Shown here piece after piece: positions 1-7,800 of a stretch of 34,894 nucleotides of DNA. Source of the DNA: Nonomuraea solani (GTDB taxonomy: Bacteria; Actinomycetota; Actinomycetes; Streptosporangiales; Streptosporangiaceae); NCBI RefSeq assembly GCF_900108335.1, contig NZ_FNVT01000049.1:1-34894 (forward strand). Direction: 5' to 3'. Under the pieces are notes generated by a model. The model was not told the origin of the DNA. It did no database searches and saw only the letters and a list, made by a program, of their open reading frames with translations. The position numbers and the translations under genes were made by a program. Position 1 is the stretch's first letter; each line of letters starts with the position of its first letter.

Positions 1-2
1 AC

Positions 3-308
3 TCGGAGGCGGCGTTCAAGACCCTCAAGTACTGCCCGGTCTTCCCCGGCCGGTTCGCCTCTCTGGCTGACGCCCGAGCCTTCTGCCAGCGGTTTTTCGG
101 CTACTACAACCACGAGCACTATCACGCGGGAGTCGGGCTGCACACCCCGTTCACCGTGCACATGGGCATCGCCCACGCCATCCAGGACAAGCGGGCCGAA
201 ACCATCGAACGCTTCCGCTCGGCCAACCCCCACCGGTTCACCCGCACGCCCCGGCTCCCCAAGATCCCGCAGGTCGCCTATATCAACCAGCCGGAAGAAG
301 CCGCCTAG
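3..308 (+). CDS. IS3-family transposase, C-terminal part (5' end outside window)
   Basis: The open frame enters from the left edge and ends at the TAG at 306-308, giving about 101 residues. It reads as the end of an integrase-core (DDE) transposase of the IS3 OrfB type: an FKTLKY-like start, the F-x-x-Y-Y-N-x-E-H block that normally surrounds the catalytic glutamate region, then G-L-x-T-P-F and a basic tail ending in INQPEEAA. The catalytic aspartates lie outside the window, so intactness cannot be judged. The 80 bp after the stop probably contain the right end of the element, but without the left end I cannot define the inverted repeat. It borders the defence-like locus to the right. Confidence 0.85.
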   Translation, partial: SEAAFKTLKYCPVFPGRFASLADARAFCQRFFGYYNHEHYHAGVGLHTPFTVHMGIAHAIQDKRAETIERFRSANPHRFTRTPRLPKIPQVAYINQPEEAA

Positions 309-389
309 CGATCAGACCAGCCCACTCCCTGTCGCATTTGACTTGACACCTTCCGGAACGAGAATCACGACCGGAAGAACCCGCTGGCG

Positions 390-1253
390 TCAGGTACGAC
401 GATCTCTATCCATCAGCATGGCGATGGGGACGCCCAGGTCGCTTTCAATGGTGGCGGCGGTAGCCGTAGCTCCGCGCTTGCGCAGTGCCTCGACTGCCCG
501 GTCGAGGAGCTTGCCGAGCCGTACAACTTCGTTGCGCAAGGCGATGAGCTCATCGAACCGCTCAACAGCCTCCTGTCCGCACCACTGCCGCACCAGGGTG
601 TGCACAGGCTCGCGCTCGCGCAGCCGTACCTTGCGTTCCTCGCGGGTATCCTCCCAGGATTGCCGGTGAGAGTACCCGTATAGGACCTCCGAATGCAGTT
701 CCGTTTCTTCTCGGTGGATCGCTTCTATGATCTCTTCGGAGAATGTCGTAGCGATCGTCGGCATCAGCCGCCGTGCCGCTCGCCAAGGACTGATCAGCGC
801 CCCATGACGATCACGGAAGGCGAGTGGGTCGTCGGTTAGTTCTTCGGGGGTGAGTCCCAGACGATCGGCTACCCCGGCAGGTTTGTCGATCCGAAGGACT
901 CCAGTCTCGGTCTTGCTTCGTCCGAGGATCACCCGTCGGCCCAGCCCGCAGTTCTTCACGACGAGCAACGCGGCCTCGTACTCCACCGTGGTGCCGGCTG
1001 CAGACGATACTTCTCTGACGGCCAACAGCCGACGTTCGTCGTTGAGCCGCGGTTCGATGTCGGTCCAGCGGTCGAGCAGAGAGGTGTAGGAAACCCATTC
1101 CTGCAGCCCGGCGCCGTCGCCGTCCAGTCGGCGGATCCTGATCGAGTCGTCGCTATCTCGTATCTTCACGATCTTGACGCGGTGCACGGGATCGCCCAGT
1201 GCCCTCGACCGCTCCCGATAGGCCCACTCTTCCCCAAGCTCCATGACTGACAT
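390..1253 (-). CDS. Hypothetical 287-aa protein with SH3-like N terminus and coiled-coil C terminus, last gene of the defence-like locus
   Basis: The 287-residue product is charged and has no signal peptide or membrane segment. Residues about 20-65 (VHRVKIVKIRDSDDSIRIRR, later EWVSYTSLLDRW) look like a small beta-barrel of the SH3/Tudor type found at the N terminus of many actinobacterial hypothetical proteins; this is a pattern impression. Residues about 200-260 are strongly helical, with heptad-like spacing around RFDELIALRNEVVRLGKLLD, so a coiled coil is likely. The ATG at 1253 has AGGG a few bases upstream. It lies 86 bp after the EVE/HEPN gene on the same strand and so may be co-transcribed with it. 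I do not recognise a catalytic motif. A structural partner or adaptor of the locus is possible but unproven. Confidence 0.7.
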   Translation of the reverse strand: MSVMELGEEWAYRERSRALGDPVHRVKIVKIRDSDDSIRIRRLDGDGAGLQEWVSYTSLLDRWTDIEPRLNDERRLLAVREVSSAAGTTVEYEAALLVVKNCGLGRRVILGRSKTETGVLRIDKPAGVADRLGLTPEELTDDPLAFRDRHGALISPWRAARRLMPTIATTFSEEIIEAIHREETELHSEVLYGYSHRQSWEDTREERKVRLREREPVHTLVRQWCGQEAVERFDELIALRNEVVRLGKLLDRAVEALRKRGATATAATIESDLGVPIAMLMDRDRRT

Positions 1254-1339
1254 TAACCCTGATTGTGTGACCGTGTGGATACTTCAAGTTATATTGGCTG
1301 CTTCGCCTGCCGGGCTGCGATCCTCCTTGGGTATCTAGT

Positions 1340-2887
1340 TCATGGTCTCGGATCAACCGTGCGTAGCAGACTGAGTAGTCCTTCGATGGTCCGATACTGA
1401 TCACGAGAGAGTGGATCCGGGGTGAAGTGCATCAGATCGTTGCGGATCTCTCGGACTTCGTCCAGGTGCGCAAGGAAAAGCTGGTGATCGAGCTGCCACC
1501 CTAGAAGCGACCAACGTTGTGGATGCTTCAGCAGGAAGATGTAGTCACCGAAGGTGAGATCGGCGGCTCGGTGCACCTTCGATTTGCGGTGTGGTTGTAC
1601 GGCGTCCCGGAGGTCGTCCACGGTGAATACTTCGTCGGTGACGCGCCGGAGCCTGTTCTCGGCTTCTTCGATGAGGACGAAGGGACGGGCGAGGCTCCCG
1701 AACTGGCCGGTGAGATCGGCGGCGGTAAGGATGCCGGTAACGTGCACGCGATCGGCGTCGCGCACGAAGATGAAGCCGTCGGCGTAGATGGCCTCGATCT
1801 GATCGAGCAGAAGCGCGTCATGATCCACGACCCGAGCCGACGCAATGGCGCCTTGGAGGGAGGGTTGATTCGCGGCGATGTGAGCGCGCCCGATGGACTC
1901 CCAGCTGATCGCTCCGCGGTAGGTGCCGTCAGTGTCGATCACAGCGATCTGAGAGAACCGGCGTTGCACCATCAAAGTCTTGGCGTAGGTCAGGGTGACC
2001 GTGCTGGGTACGGAGATCAGCGGCGTGGGCAAGCTGCCCAGGCGCAGGCTCATGTGCTCGGGTTCTGAGACGTCCTCGGTGTTGGCGGTGTCGTCGACGG
2101 TGGTGGCGCCGGAGCCGGGTTCGGTGCCGAGGGGGATGAGGGCGATCTCGTCGCTGACCGAGCCTTCGGTGAAGGGCGGCCGGGTGGTCAGTCCTTTGTT
2201 GGCAAGGTCGGCTTTGATGGTGGCGATGACGGGGCCGGTACGCCGTCGTTGACCCCAGTGCTCCAGCAGACCGCGGATGGTCACCTGGCGTGGACTGGCG
2301 GGGTCGCGAGAGGCCGCGTCTTCGAGGAGTTCGTCTGCGCTGGTGACTTCTTCCTCGCCTGCCAAGCCGGGATCGACGCCGGTGTCGACGATGTCGGCGA
2401 TACGGTCAGCGGCGTTGTTGCGCGTCAGCCCGCAGACGGTGAGCAACGAGCTCAGGCTGGCGCGCAGATCGGGTCGGATGGCTGTTAAGGGCACGTCCCA
2501 GCGGAGCCAGTCGACCGTACGCACTTGTTGGAAGTCTTCCGACTCGTACGCCCGGTACTCATAGGGGCCGGTGACTTTGCCGATGGCGATGTGGCCGCCG
2601 GGCGATTTCAGGGGCATGACCACCAGGTCTCCGGCACGGATCTCGGTGGTGAATCGCCAGAGCTGCCCAGTCCAGTTGGGAATGACGTTCGGAGCCGCCG
2701 TGGGGAATGCCAGGCGTAGAGCCTCGGCCAGCTGTTCACGAGACGGGTAGCGGCTGAGGTCTCCGGCCTCATGCCAGCCAACGATGGCCAGCCCCTCGTG
2801 CAGCGCCCGCGATTCGCGTTGCCCTTCCCGGCCACCGCGAATCATCCACGCTCGTGGCTCGGAGACCGGCCGGACGTCTTCGTACAT
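1340..2887 (-). CDS. EVE-like / CBS-like / HEPN-domain protein, candidate RNase effector
   Basis: This 515-residue protein has several recognisable parts. Residues about 12-150 resemble the EVE/PUA-like reader domain seen in front of Mrr-type restriction proteins (AWMIRGGREGQ, GWHEAGDLS, NWTGQLWRF, GDLVVMPLKS, HIAIGKVTGPYEYR). Residues about 200-252 look like a small winged-helix-like segment (VTIRGLLEHWGQRRRTGPVI). Residues about 288-398 look like a CBS-domain pair. Residues about 400-512 look like a HEPN domain of the Swt1 type, containing R482-N-D-L-M-H487, which fits the R-x4-6-H ribonuclease motif. EVE domains bind modified bases and HEPN domains often cut RNA in defence systems; both are family knowledge. 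The ATG at 2887 is preceded by AAAGGG. The gene lies 310 bp downstream of an HsdS-like gene and precedes a 287-aa unknown. A role as the killing arm of the locus is my inference. Confidence 0.75.
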   Translation of the reverse strand: MYEDVRPVSEPRAWMIRGGREGQRESRALHEGLAIVGWHEAGDLSRYPSREQLAEALRLAFPTAAPNVIPNWTGQLWRFTTEIRAGDLVVMPLKSPGGHIAIGKVTGPYEYRAYESEDFQQVRTVDWLRWDVPLTAIRPDLRASLSSLLTVCGLTRNNAADRIADIVDTGVDPGLAGEEEVTSADELLEDAASRDPASPRQVTIRGLLEHWGQRRRTGPVIATIKADLANKGLTTRPPFTEGSVSDEIALIPLGTEPGSGATTVDDTANTEDVSEPEHMSLRLGSLPTPLISVPSTVTLTYAKTLMVQRRFSQIAVIDTDGTYRGAISWESIGRAHIAANQPSLQGAIASARVVDHDALLLDQIEAIYADGFIFVRDADRVHVTGILTAADLTGQFGSLARPFVLIEEAENRLRRVTDEVFTVDDLRDAVQPHRKSKVHRAADLTFGDYIFLLKHPQRWSLLGWQLDHQLFLAHLDEVREIRNDLMHFTPDPLSRDQYRTIEGLLSLLRTVDPRP

Positions 2888-3149
2888 ACATCGCCCTTTC
2901 TAGACCTGAACGTTTGGAACCTGCCAGACGTATGACGATGAAACAAGGGGAAAGTCGGATCGTCCTGAATTGTTAGCTTCGGTTGCTCAACGGGCGAGCA
3001 GCCGCTTGGGAGTTTGGTACGGGAATCGCAAGTCGAGCCGGCAGTATCGGTAGTAGCGCTGCCTGGAAGCCCGTTTGCCATCGATAATTAGCCTCGAACC
3101 GGAGATCTCGTCGCCACGCTTATCGCAGCCGCTTCCCGATGCCCCATCC

Positions 3150-3170
3150 TGAGCGATTCTCAATCGCTCA
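3150..3170. promoter_or_regulatory. Perfect 9-bp palindrome with 3-nt loop between hsdS and the EVE/HEPN gene
   Basis: TGAGCGATT and AATCGCTCA form a perfect inverted repeat around CTC. The site lies 27 bp past the hsdS stop in the minus-strand direction and about 260 bp ahead of the EVE/HEPN start. No run of T follows on either strand, so it may be an operator or an atypical terminator. The rest of 2888-3197 contains no gene that I can support. Confidence 0.5.
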
Positions 3171-3197
3171 CTTGTTCCTCTTCTTCGGGGCCGAAGG

Positions 3198-4391
3198 CTA
3201 CGAGTCGCCAGGTGGCCAGTCGCTTGGGGGAGTCATCCCACGCCATGCCGCTCTGGCGAGGGAACCCAAGGTGCGATTCTCCGCGGTCACCAGCTTCGCA
3301 CGCTCATGGAGCGGTCCGGCAATGCACCCGAACGACTCTCGCACCGCTTGATCAGGCCATCGGACAGTTTGCTGCTCAAAGATCCCCCTGCTGAGCTCAC
3401 GCGCCTGCCTGCCCTGGGCCGTCAGCACGAGCTCAGAAGCTCTGGCCCGCAGATCGTGCAGGAGCCACATGCGATCAGACTCGTGGAACGGACTGACGGC
3501 GAGCATGCCGCGGCTGGGAATCACGGGAACAAGGGTCTCGACAGTCTGTACTCCGCCGGGTGTCGAGGCGACCAAGAGGGATCCCGGCTGAACGATGTGC
3601 TCCGATGACGCAGCGATCACACGAGCGACCTGGTCCAGGTGGGGGAAGGCGCTCTGCAGGACCTCGGCCGATGTGACCCATCCCACTGCTGGTGATCGGT
3701 CATCTCGTGTCGGGCGCGCCAAGCCGGTGCTCACTTTCGCCACGTCGGCAAGGGTCGCTCGGTCTCGGCTGAGCTCCGTAGCAGGTATGTCGGCGAAGTA
3801 GGCGCCGGCCAGCTTCACCGCGCACTCCGCGATCAGCTCGTTGACGGCCTTCTTCTCGTCGATGACACGCAGCAGGTCATGAATCTGGGTGCGGTCGGCC
3901 GTCGGCGGCATGGGTACGGGGAGATCTCTGAGCGCTGTCACGCTGAGCGAAGCCCGAGCCGTACCCGCGGAATGTTCGAGGCACCAGGCCCGTGCGGCAG
4001 GACTCCTCAACCAATAGGACACCCAAGAGCCGATGCCATCGCGGCGTCCCTGTTCGGTGCAGGTGACGACGCCGACAGAGCGAGCCGCGTTCCAGTCGTG
4101 TTCTCCCGGTGTGACGACGGCGGCATCACCGACCCGGCCGACCAGGACGATCACGACGTCCCCGGCATGGAGCCACGACCGGGTGCACGCCGCGTGTTCC
4201 TCCTGGCTGATGGAGGCAGGCTGGTGAACACGGATGCTCCCGTCGCTGATGTGCCCCGCCTGCAACAGCGGAACTCCGCCCTGCAGGTTCGACCCGGCAC
4301 GGTCGACGCCGTAGGTGATCGAGGCGACACCCGGCAGAGCGCCGAGTCGATACCAGACGCATCCCTGCTCGTCCACGACCCTTCTGTCCAT
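3198..4391 (-). CDS. hsdS: Type I restriction-modification specificity subunit (HsdS-like)
   Basis: The 397-residue product has the two-part layout of type I specificity subunits. The first target-recognition region is about residues 8-175, ending in the typical D-L-P-V-P-M-P-P motif. A helical spacer follows at about 180-205 (LLRVIDEKKAVNELIAECAV), then a second region at about 205-385 starting L-A-D-V-A-K-V-S-T-G. HsdS proteins read the two halves of the recognition sequence and dock the methyltransferase. The second half is more divergent, and the usual second helical arm is short. The ATG at 4391 lies 12 bp after the methyltransferase stop, so the genes form an operon; no good Shine-Dalgarno is seen, which suggests translational coupling. 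No hsdR is adjacent. Confidence 0.85.
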   Translation of the reverse strand: MDRRVVDEQGCVWYRLGALPGVASITYGVDRAGSNLQGGVPLLQAGHISDGSIRVHQPASISQEEHAACTRSWLHAGDVVIVLVGRVGDAAVVTPGEHDWNAARSVGVVTCTEQGRRDGIGSWVSYWLRSPAARAWCLEHSAGTARASLSVTALRDLPVPMPPTADRTQIHDLLRVIDEKKAVNELIAECAVKLAGAYFADIPATELSRDRATLADVAKVSTGLARPTRDDRSPAVGWVTSAEVLQSAFPHLDQVARVIAASSEHIVQPGSLLVASTPGGVQTVETLVPVIPSRGMLAVSPFHESDRMWLLHDLRARASELVLTAQGRQARELSRGIFEQQTVRWPDQAVRESFGCIAGPLHERAKLVTAENRTLGSLARAAWRGMTPPSDWPPGDS

Positions 4392-4403
4392 GTTGGCGTC
4401 CGT

Positions 4404-5843
4404 TCAGCCCTTCTCCAGAAGTTCGCGTAGCCGCCGTTCGAGCTGGGTGGCCTGGTCGAAATGCCCGTACAATTCACGCGTGAGCGTCTCGATCTCCTTG
4501 GACTTGGGCTTGGACTGGGGCGCGATGGTCTTGACGTAGCGGGTCGGCAGCAGGTCATAGCTGCGGCTGGCTATCTCTTCCAGTGTGACGGAACGACACC
4601 AGCCCTCCTGGTCCTCATAGGCCTCGGCACCGATCCCACGCCAGGCCGACACCGTACGATGGATCCGATCCGCTCCGGCCCGGGACAGCACGTGCTGCCT
4701 GCTGGCGACGCGTTCGGCCGTACGACTGGCATCGATGAACAAGACGTGTTCCTGGCGAGGATGACGCCCCCAATGTGGGCTCGCGCTCTTGTCCTTGCTC
4801 AGCAGCCAGACACACGCGGCTGTCTTGGTGTGTCGGAAGATCTTGCCGGGCAGCGCCACGATCGCGGCCACCACGTCGTCCTCCAGCAACCGCTGACGGA
4901 TCAGCCGTTCACCGACACGTGAGCCGGTCGCCGCGCCGGCGGCGAGCAACACGCCTGCTCGTCCCGTGGCGTTGAGTGTCTCCAGGATGCGCTGCAGCCA
5001 GGCGAAGTTGGCGTTCCCCTTGGGCGGGGGGCCATAGGCCCACCGGTGGTTACGGAGCTTGTCGTTGTAGTCCCAGTTGGCCATGTTGAACGGCGGATTG
5101 GCGAGCACTACGTCGAACGAGGAGGGCGTGAGGCCGTTATGCAAGGTGTCCACGGGGCCGACGCCGATCTCCGCATCGAGACCTTGCAGGACCAAACGCA
5201 TCGTGGCAATGTGGCGGGCTTCGTTATTGACGTCCAGGCCATACAGCGCAGGCTGGTGTCCTGCGATGGGCCCTGCCGTTACATGCTGCGCCGCTGCGAC
5301 GAGGAATCCTCCCGATCCACAGACCGGATCGAGAATCCGATCCGTTGCCAGCGGCGCGAGCATACTTGCCATGAGCTCGGTGATCGCGCGGGCTGTGTAG
5401 TACTCGCCGCGTACTCCATGCCGAGTGGAGAACCGCTCCAAACAGTCCTCGAACAGGTCATGAGACTCGTCCACCGGATCCAGCGCCAAAACGAGCGCCT
5501 CCAACTGCCGGTCTGCCGCGGGGGACGGGCTGAGCGAGACGATGTCCTCCGTCGAGCGGGAACGTCCCTGCAGATTCTCTTCCGGTAGCCGTACCTCCGA
5601 AAGCAGGTGAGCCAGCGGCTGTCTCGCACCTTGGTCATCTGCACGGGCGACCAGACTCTCCCACGTCGGCCAGGACGGAGCCGGGTCCGCCTCCTGCAGC
5701 TTCCTCAAGCCGTGCAGGAAGAACACACGCAGCGCCAGATGGTACGCGACCAACGGGGAGACGAGCCCGGTCAGCCCGTCGACCGCGTCCCACACCTTGG
5801 TCAGCCGGTGGCCCTCGGCCACAGCGGCCCGCGTGCCGCTCAC
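4404..5843 (-). CDS. hsdM: N6-adenine DNA methyltransferase (HsdM-like)
   Basis: The 479-residue product has an HsdM-like helical N-terminal part, then G-E-Y-Y-T (146-150), the SAM-binding motif I D172-P-V-C-G-S-G-G and the catalytic motif IV N249-P-P-F. These are the hallmarks of type I M subunits that methylate adenine at N6. The C terminus (about 440-479) is helical and probably contacts the specificity subunit encoded 12 bp downstream. The gene starts with GTG at 5843, whose bases overlap the TGA of the upstream 61-aa membrane protein in a GTGA junction, which implies coupling. The length is within the lower range for HsdM. Both key motifs are intact, so it is probably active. Confidence 0.92.
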   Translation of the reverse strand: MSGTRAAVAEGHRLTKVWDAVDGLTGLVSPLVAYHLALRVFFLHGLRKLQEADPAPSWPTWESLVARADDQGARQPLAHLLSEVRLPEENLQGRSRSTEDIVSLSPSPAADRQLEALVLALDPVDESHDLFEDCLERFSTRHGVRGEYYTARAITELMASMLAPLATDRILDPVCGSGGFLVAAAQHVTAGPIAGHQPALYGLDVNNEARHIATMRLVLQGLDAEIGVGPVDTLHNGLTPSSFDVVLANPPFNMANWDYNDKLRNHRWAYGPPPKGNANFAWLQRILETLNATGRAGVLLAAGAATGSRVGERLIRQRLLEDDVVAAIVALPGKIFRHTKTAACVWLLSKDKSASPHWGRHPRQEHVLFIDASRTAERVASRQHVLSRAGADRIHRTVSAWRGIGAEAYEDQEGWCRSVTLEEIASRSYDLLPTRYVKTIAPQSKPKSKEIETLTRELYGHFDQATQLERRLRELLEKG

Positions 5844-6025
5844 ACGACCCCCAGCGCGTTTGCCACGATCAGCCCCAGCGTCATCGTGGTGACGAACGCT
5901 ACGGCTCCGCCCTGGATCGCCGCGGGAACCCGGTCACCACCGATGCTCCGCAGGATACCGGCGGCCAGCGCCAGGATGATCGAGAACAGCCCGATCACGA
6001 TCACAACCCAGAACTTGTCGTCCAC
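5840..6025 (-). CDS. Small two-helix membrane protein, first gene of the hsdMS operon
   Basis: The frame is open upstream, but the likely start is GTG at 6025 because AAAGGAG (6036-6042) lies 10 bp before it. The product then has 61 residues. It contains two hydrophobic stretches (about WVVIVIGLFSIILALAAGIL and AVAFVTTMTLGLIVANALGV) separated by a short polar turn (RSIGGDRVPAA), so it is predicted as a two-pass membrane protein. Its stop overlaps the methyltransferase start by 4 bp. I know of no family for it. Coupling to the methyltransferase suggests it belongs to the defence-like locus, perhaps as a membrane anchor or membrane-targeting factor, but this is inference. Confidence 0.7.
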   Translation of the reverse strand: MDDKFWVVIVIGLFSIILALAAGILRSIGGDRVPAAIQGGAVAFVTTMTLGLIVANALGVV

Positions 6026-6035
6026 CCGAACCCGT

Positions 6036-6042
6036 CTCCTTT
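6036..6042 (-). promoter_or_regulatory. Ribosome-binding site deciding the start of the 61-aa gene
   Basis: AAAGGAG on the minus strand lies 10 bp upstream of the GTG at 6023-6025. It favours this start over the longer upstream frame, whose extra 47 residues look non-coding. Confidence 0.7.
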
Positions 6043-6220
6043 GAACGATGCCGAGGGCTATGAAGCTAGAGACGTAGCCGTGGAGTGTGCAACAGCACGC
6101 CGTTTGGGAATTCTGGCCTAGCTGGTGAAGGTCGTGCATATCAGGTTGTACGTGCCACAGGTGCATGGACGGCTACGGACGCCGATGACCTCAGGTCGTG
6201 ACCGCCGAGTGGTTCTACAA

Positions 6221-6263
6221 GTCAGTTTTGCGCCAAGTCCGAACGAGTTCCGGTGTCCGTTGG
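6221..6263. mobile_element. IS-end remnant
   Basis: This 43-bp stretch is about 81% identical (35/43 by eye) to 13802-13844, which lies just ahead of a broken integrase-type transposase. The shared core includes GCCAAGT and GAGTTCCGGTG. It ends a few bases before the duplicated methyltransferase fragment begins at 6271, so it probably marks the junction of the rearrangement. Confidence 0.55.
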
Positions 6264-6270
6264 CGCCCCT

Positions 6271-6576
6271 TGGCGCGAGCCCAGGAGCCATCTGGATGGG
6301 ACATGCGGACGGTAGGCCGTCCGCCGGCGTGCTCTTCGTACTCGTGCCGGATCCCCGGCGCCGCGAGCTCCAGCATGACACCCACATCGCTGAACGGTCG
6401 GACGCGCACCACGGGATAGCGGCTCAGGCTCTCTTCCCCGCCGCTATCGTCGGCGACGGCCGGTACAGGCTCGCGCCGGTCCTGGTCGGGTGTGTCGGCC
6501 GTGGTGAAGATCCCACGATCCCAGGCGATCTGGCCGTACGCCTGCCCATCGGCGTTCTTGACCGCGCAGACAATGA
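6271..6576 (-). pseudogene. Duplicated fragment of the PIMT-like methyltransferase gene
   Basis: These 306 bp align without gaps to 18498-18803, with about 11 differences (about 96% identity). They encode an internal/C-terminal segment of the methyltransferase (NADGQAYGQIAWDRGIFTT through MSHPDGSWARA) and lack the SAM-binding domain. The open frame runs through both edges (6215-6631), but its N-terminal and C-terminal tails are unrelated sequence, the latter coming from the IS end at 6221-6263. It has no methyltransferase motif and cannot be active; it is a relic of a recent segmental duplication. Several of the differences change amino acids, which suggests relaxed selection. Confidence 0.8.
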
Positions 6577-6670
6577 TCATCACGCGCGCAAGTATTGACG
6601 CCCGATAGGAGTCAGCAAGACAGAGTAGCACTTGTTAAGGAAAGCATTCCCAGCCATTCGTCATAGCACC

Positions 6671-7696
6671 TTAGTAATCACTGGGGAGAGACATTATTTC
6701 CTCGCGCAAGGTCGCCCATATGGAGTGAAGCGCGTTGCGGGCAGAGAGTAGTGATTCGATGTTCTGCGCATCGGTGTCCAAGGAGCGCAACGCGTGACGG
6801 ATTGCAATAGCGGCCTGCCAGCGCAACCATTCAGGGTCGGCATCGGAAGGGTCGTCGAACCACTCGTCATGCGCGAGGTACATCGTCGCGATGGCGAGGT
6901 CGTACCATTCGCGTGGAGTAGGATGATTACCGCTGCGGATTTGGTCGAGGATGGCTGTTACTTCCGGAATATGCAGGTCAAAGCTTCCAGCGAGTCGTTC
7001 GGTCAGGCGGACGAGAAATGATCGCCGAACAATGGGGCTCGCGCCTCGAAGATGTGCCGCAAGTTCCGGCTCAATTGATGCGAAGGCGCTTGGTGGAGTG
7101 GCGCCAGGCGGTATTGGCTGATCGACGGCGACTATTGTTTGTGGAGAATCCAACCATTCCAGACTTAGCCGGAATCCGCCATGCATTTCCATGATTGCCA
7201 GTGCGGCAGCTTTCCTTTCTGTGAGGCTGGATTGACGCATCACGTCTAGTTCGGGTTGTGTTGTGGCGACGCGAGTACCGAAAGGGTTGTCTGTATCGAG
7301 ATATTCGCCTATTCCAAATAGTATTTCTCCATCTTCCGCGCATATAAGCCTTTCTCCTCCGTTAATGTGCCAGGATACAGACCAGGCTCGACATCCTGTA
7401 CTTACCCATTGCAAGAATTCACGGTCATTGGTATGTATCGCTCCCGGTTCGATAATATTGATGCGGTGCCCCGACTTCACGGGGATGATGAGATTTATGT
7501 TGCGGAGGTGGTCGCAGGCCATTCGCGGAGTCTCGTCCCACATCTCGGGAGGGGCGCCTCCTGACAATTCTGTTGCGATCTCACGAAAGTGGATTTCCCG
7601 ATCGTTAGAGATTATTACGGTCCAAGCGAACCTTTCTCTCATCCATGTCCGGTCAAGCAGGTTTCGATAGTGCTCAATCGTTGCGTCAATGTGCAT
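6671..7696 (-). CDS. DUF6461-like protein, candidate immunity protein for the upstream nuclease toxin
   Basis: The 341-residue product has no signal peptide or membrane segment. It shows a pattern I associate with DUF6461: an N-terminal alpha/beta part, then I-N-I-I-E-P-G, S-T-G-C-R-A-W-S-V-S-W, C-A-E-D-G-E-I-L-F-G-I, and a helical stretch A-A-L-A-I-M-E near the middle. The C-terminal third is extra and mostly helical (YDLAIATMYLAHDEWFDD). The ATG at 7696 has GAGGAA at a good distance. It follows the secreted NucA/NucB protein on the same strand after 104 bp. Toxin genes are commonly followed by their immunity gene, so protection against that nuclease is a reasonable inference. The GC content is visibly lower than that of the defence genes. 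Confidence 0.65.
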   Translation of the reverse strand: MHIDATIEHYRNLLDRTWMRERFAWTVIISNDREIHFREIATELSGGAPPEMWDETPRMACDHLRNINLIIPVKSGHRINIIEPGAIHTNDREFLQWVSTGCRAWSVSWHINGGERLICAEDGEILFGIGEYLDTDNPFGTRVATTQPELDVMRQSSLTERKAAALAIMEMHGGFRLSLEWLDSPQTIVAVDQPIPPGATPPSAFASIEPELAAHLRGASPIVRRSFLVRLTERLAGSFDLHIPEVTAILDQIRSGNHPTPREWYDLAIATMYLAHDEWFDDPSDADPEWLRWQAAIAIRHALRSLDTDAQNIESLLSARNALHSIWATLREEIMSLPSDY

Positions 7697-7734
7697 CTGT
7701 CAATTCCTCTTTAGGTCTCCACCGGCAGTAGGTA

Positions 7735-7773
7735 GAGGTGGGCGCAGCGGCCAGGTGTCGCCGCACCCACCTC
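7735..7773. terminator. Strong hairpin between nuclease toxin and DUF6461-like gene
   Basis: GAGGTGGG and CCCACCTC form an 8-bp outer stem, and GCGGC with GCCGC extends it inside. The site lies 28 bp after the toxin stop and about 38 bp before the downstream ATG in transcription order. No T-tract follows on the minus strand, so partial attenuation or RNA stabilisation is as likely as full termination. Confidence 0.5.
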
Positions 7774-7800
7774 AAATTTCTGCGAAAGGTCTACCGCTTG

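Noticed and set aside
1517..2068. Plus-strand open frame of 183 codons opposite the EVE/HEPN gene
   Set aside because: It is the mirror of a gene with recognisable domains.
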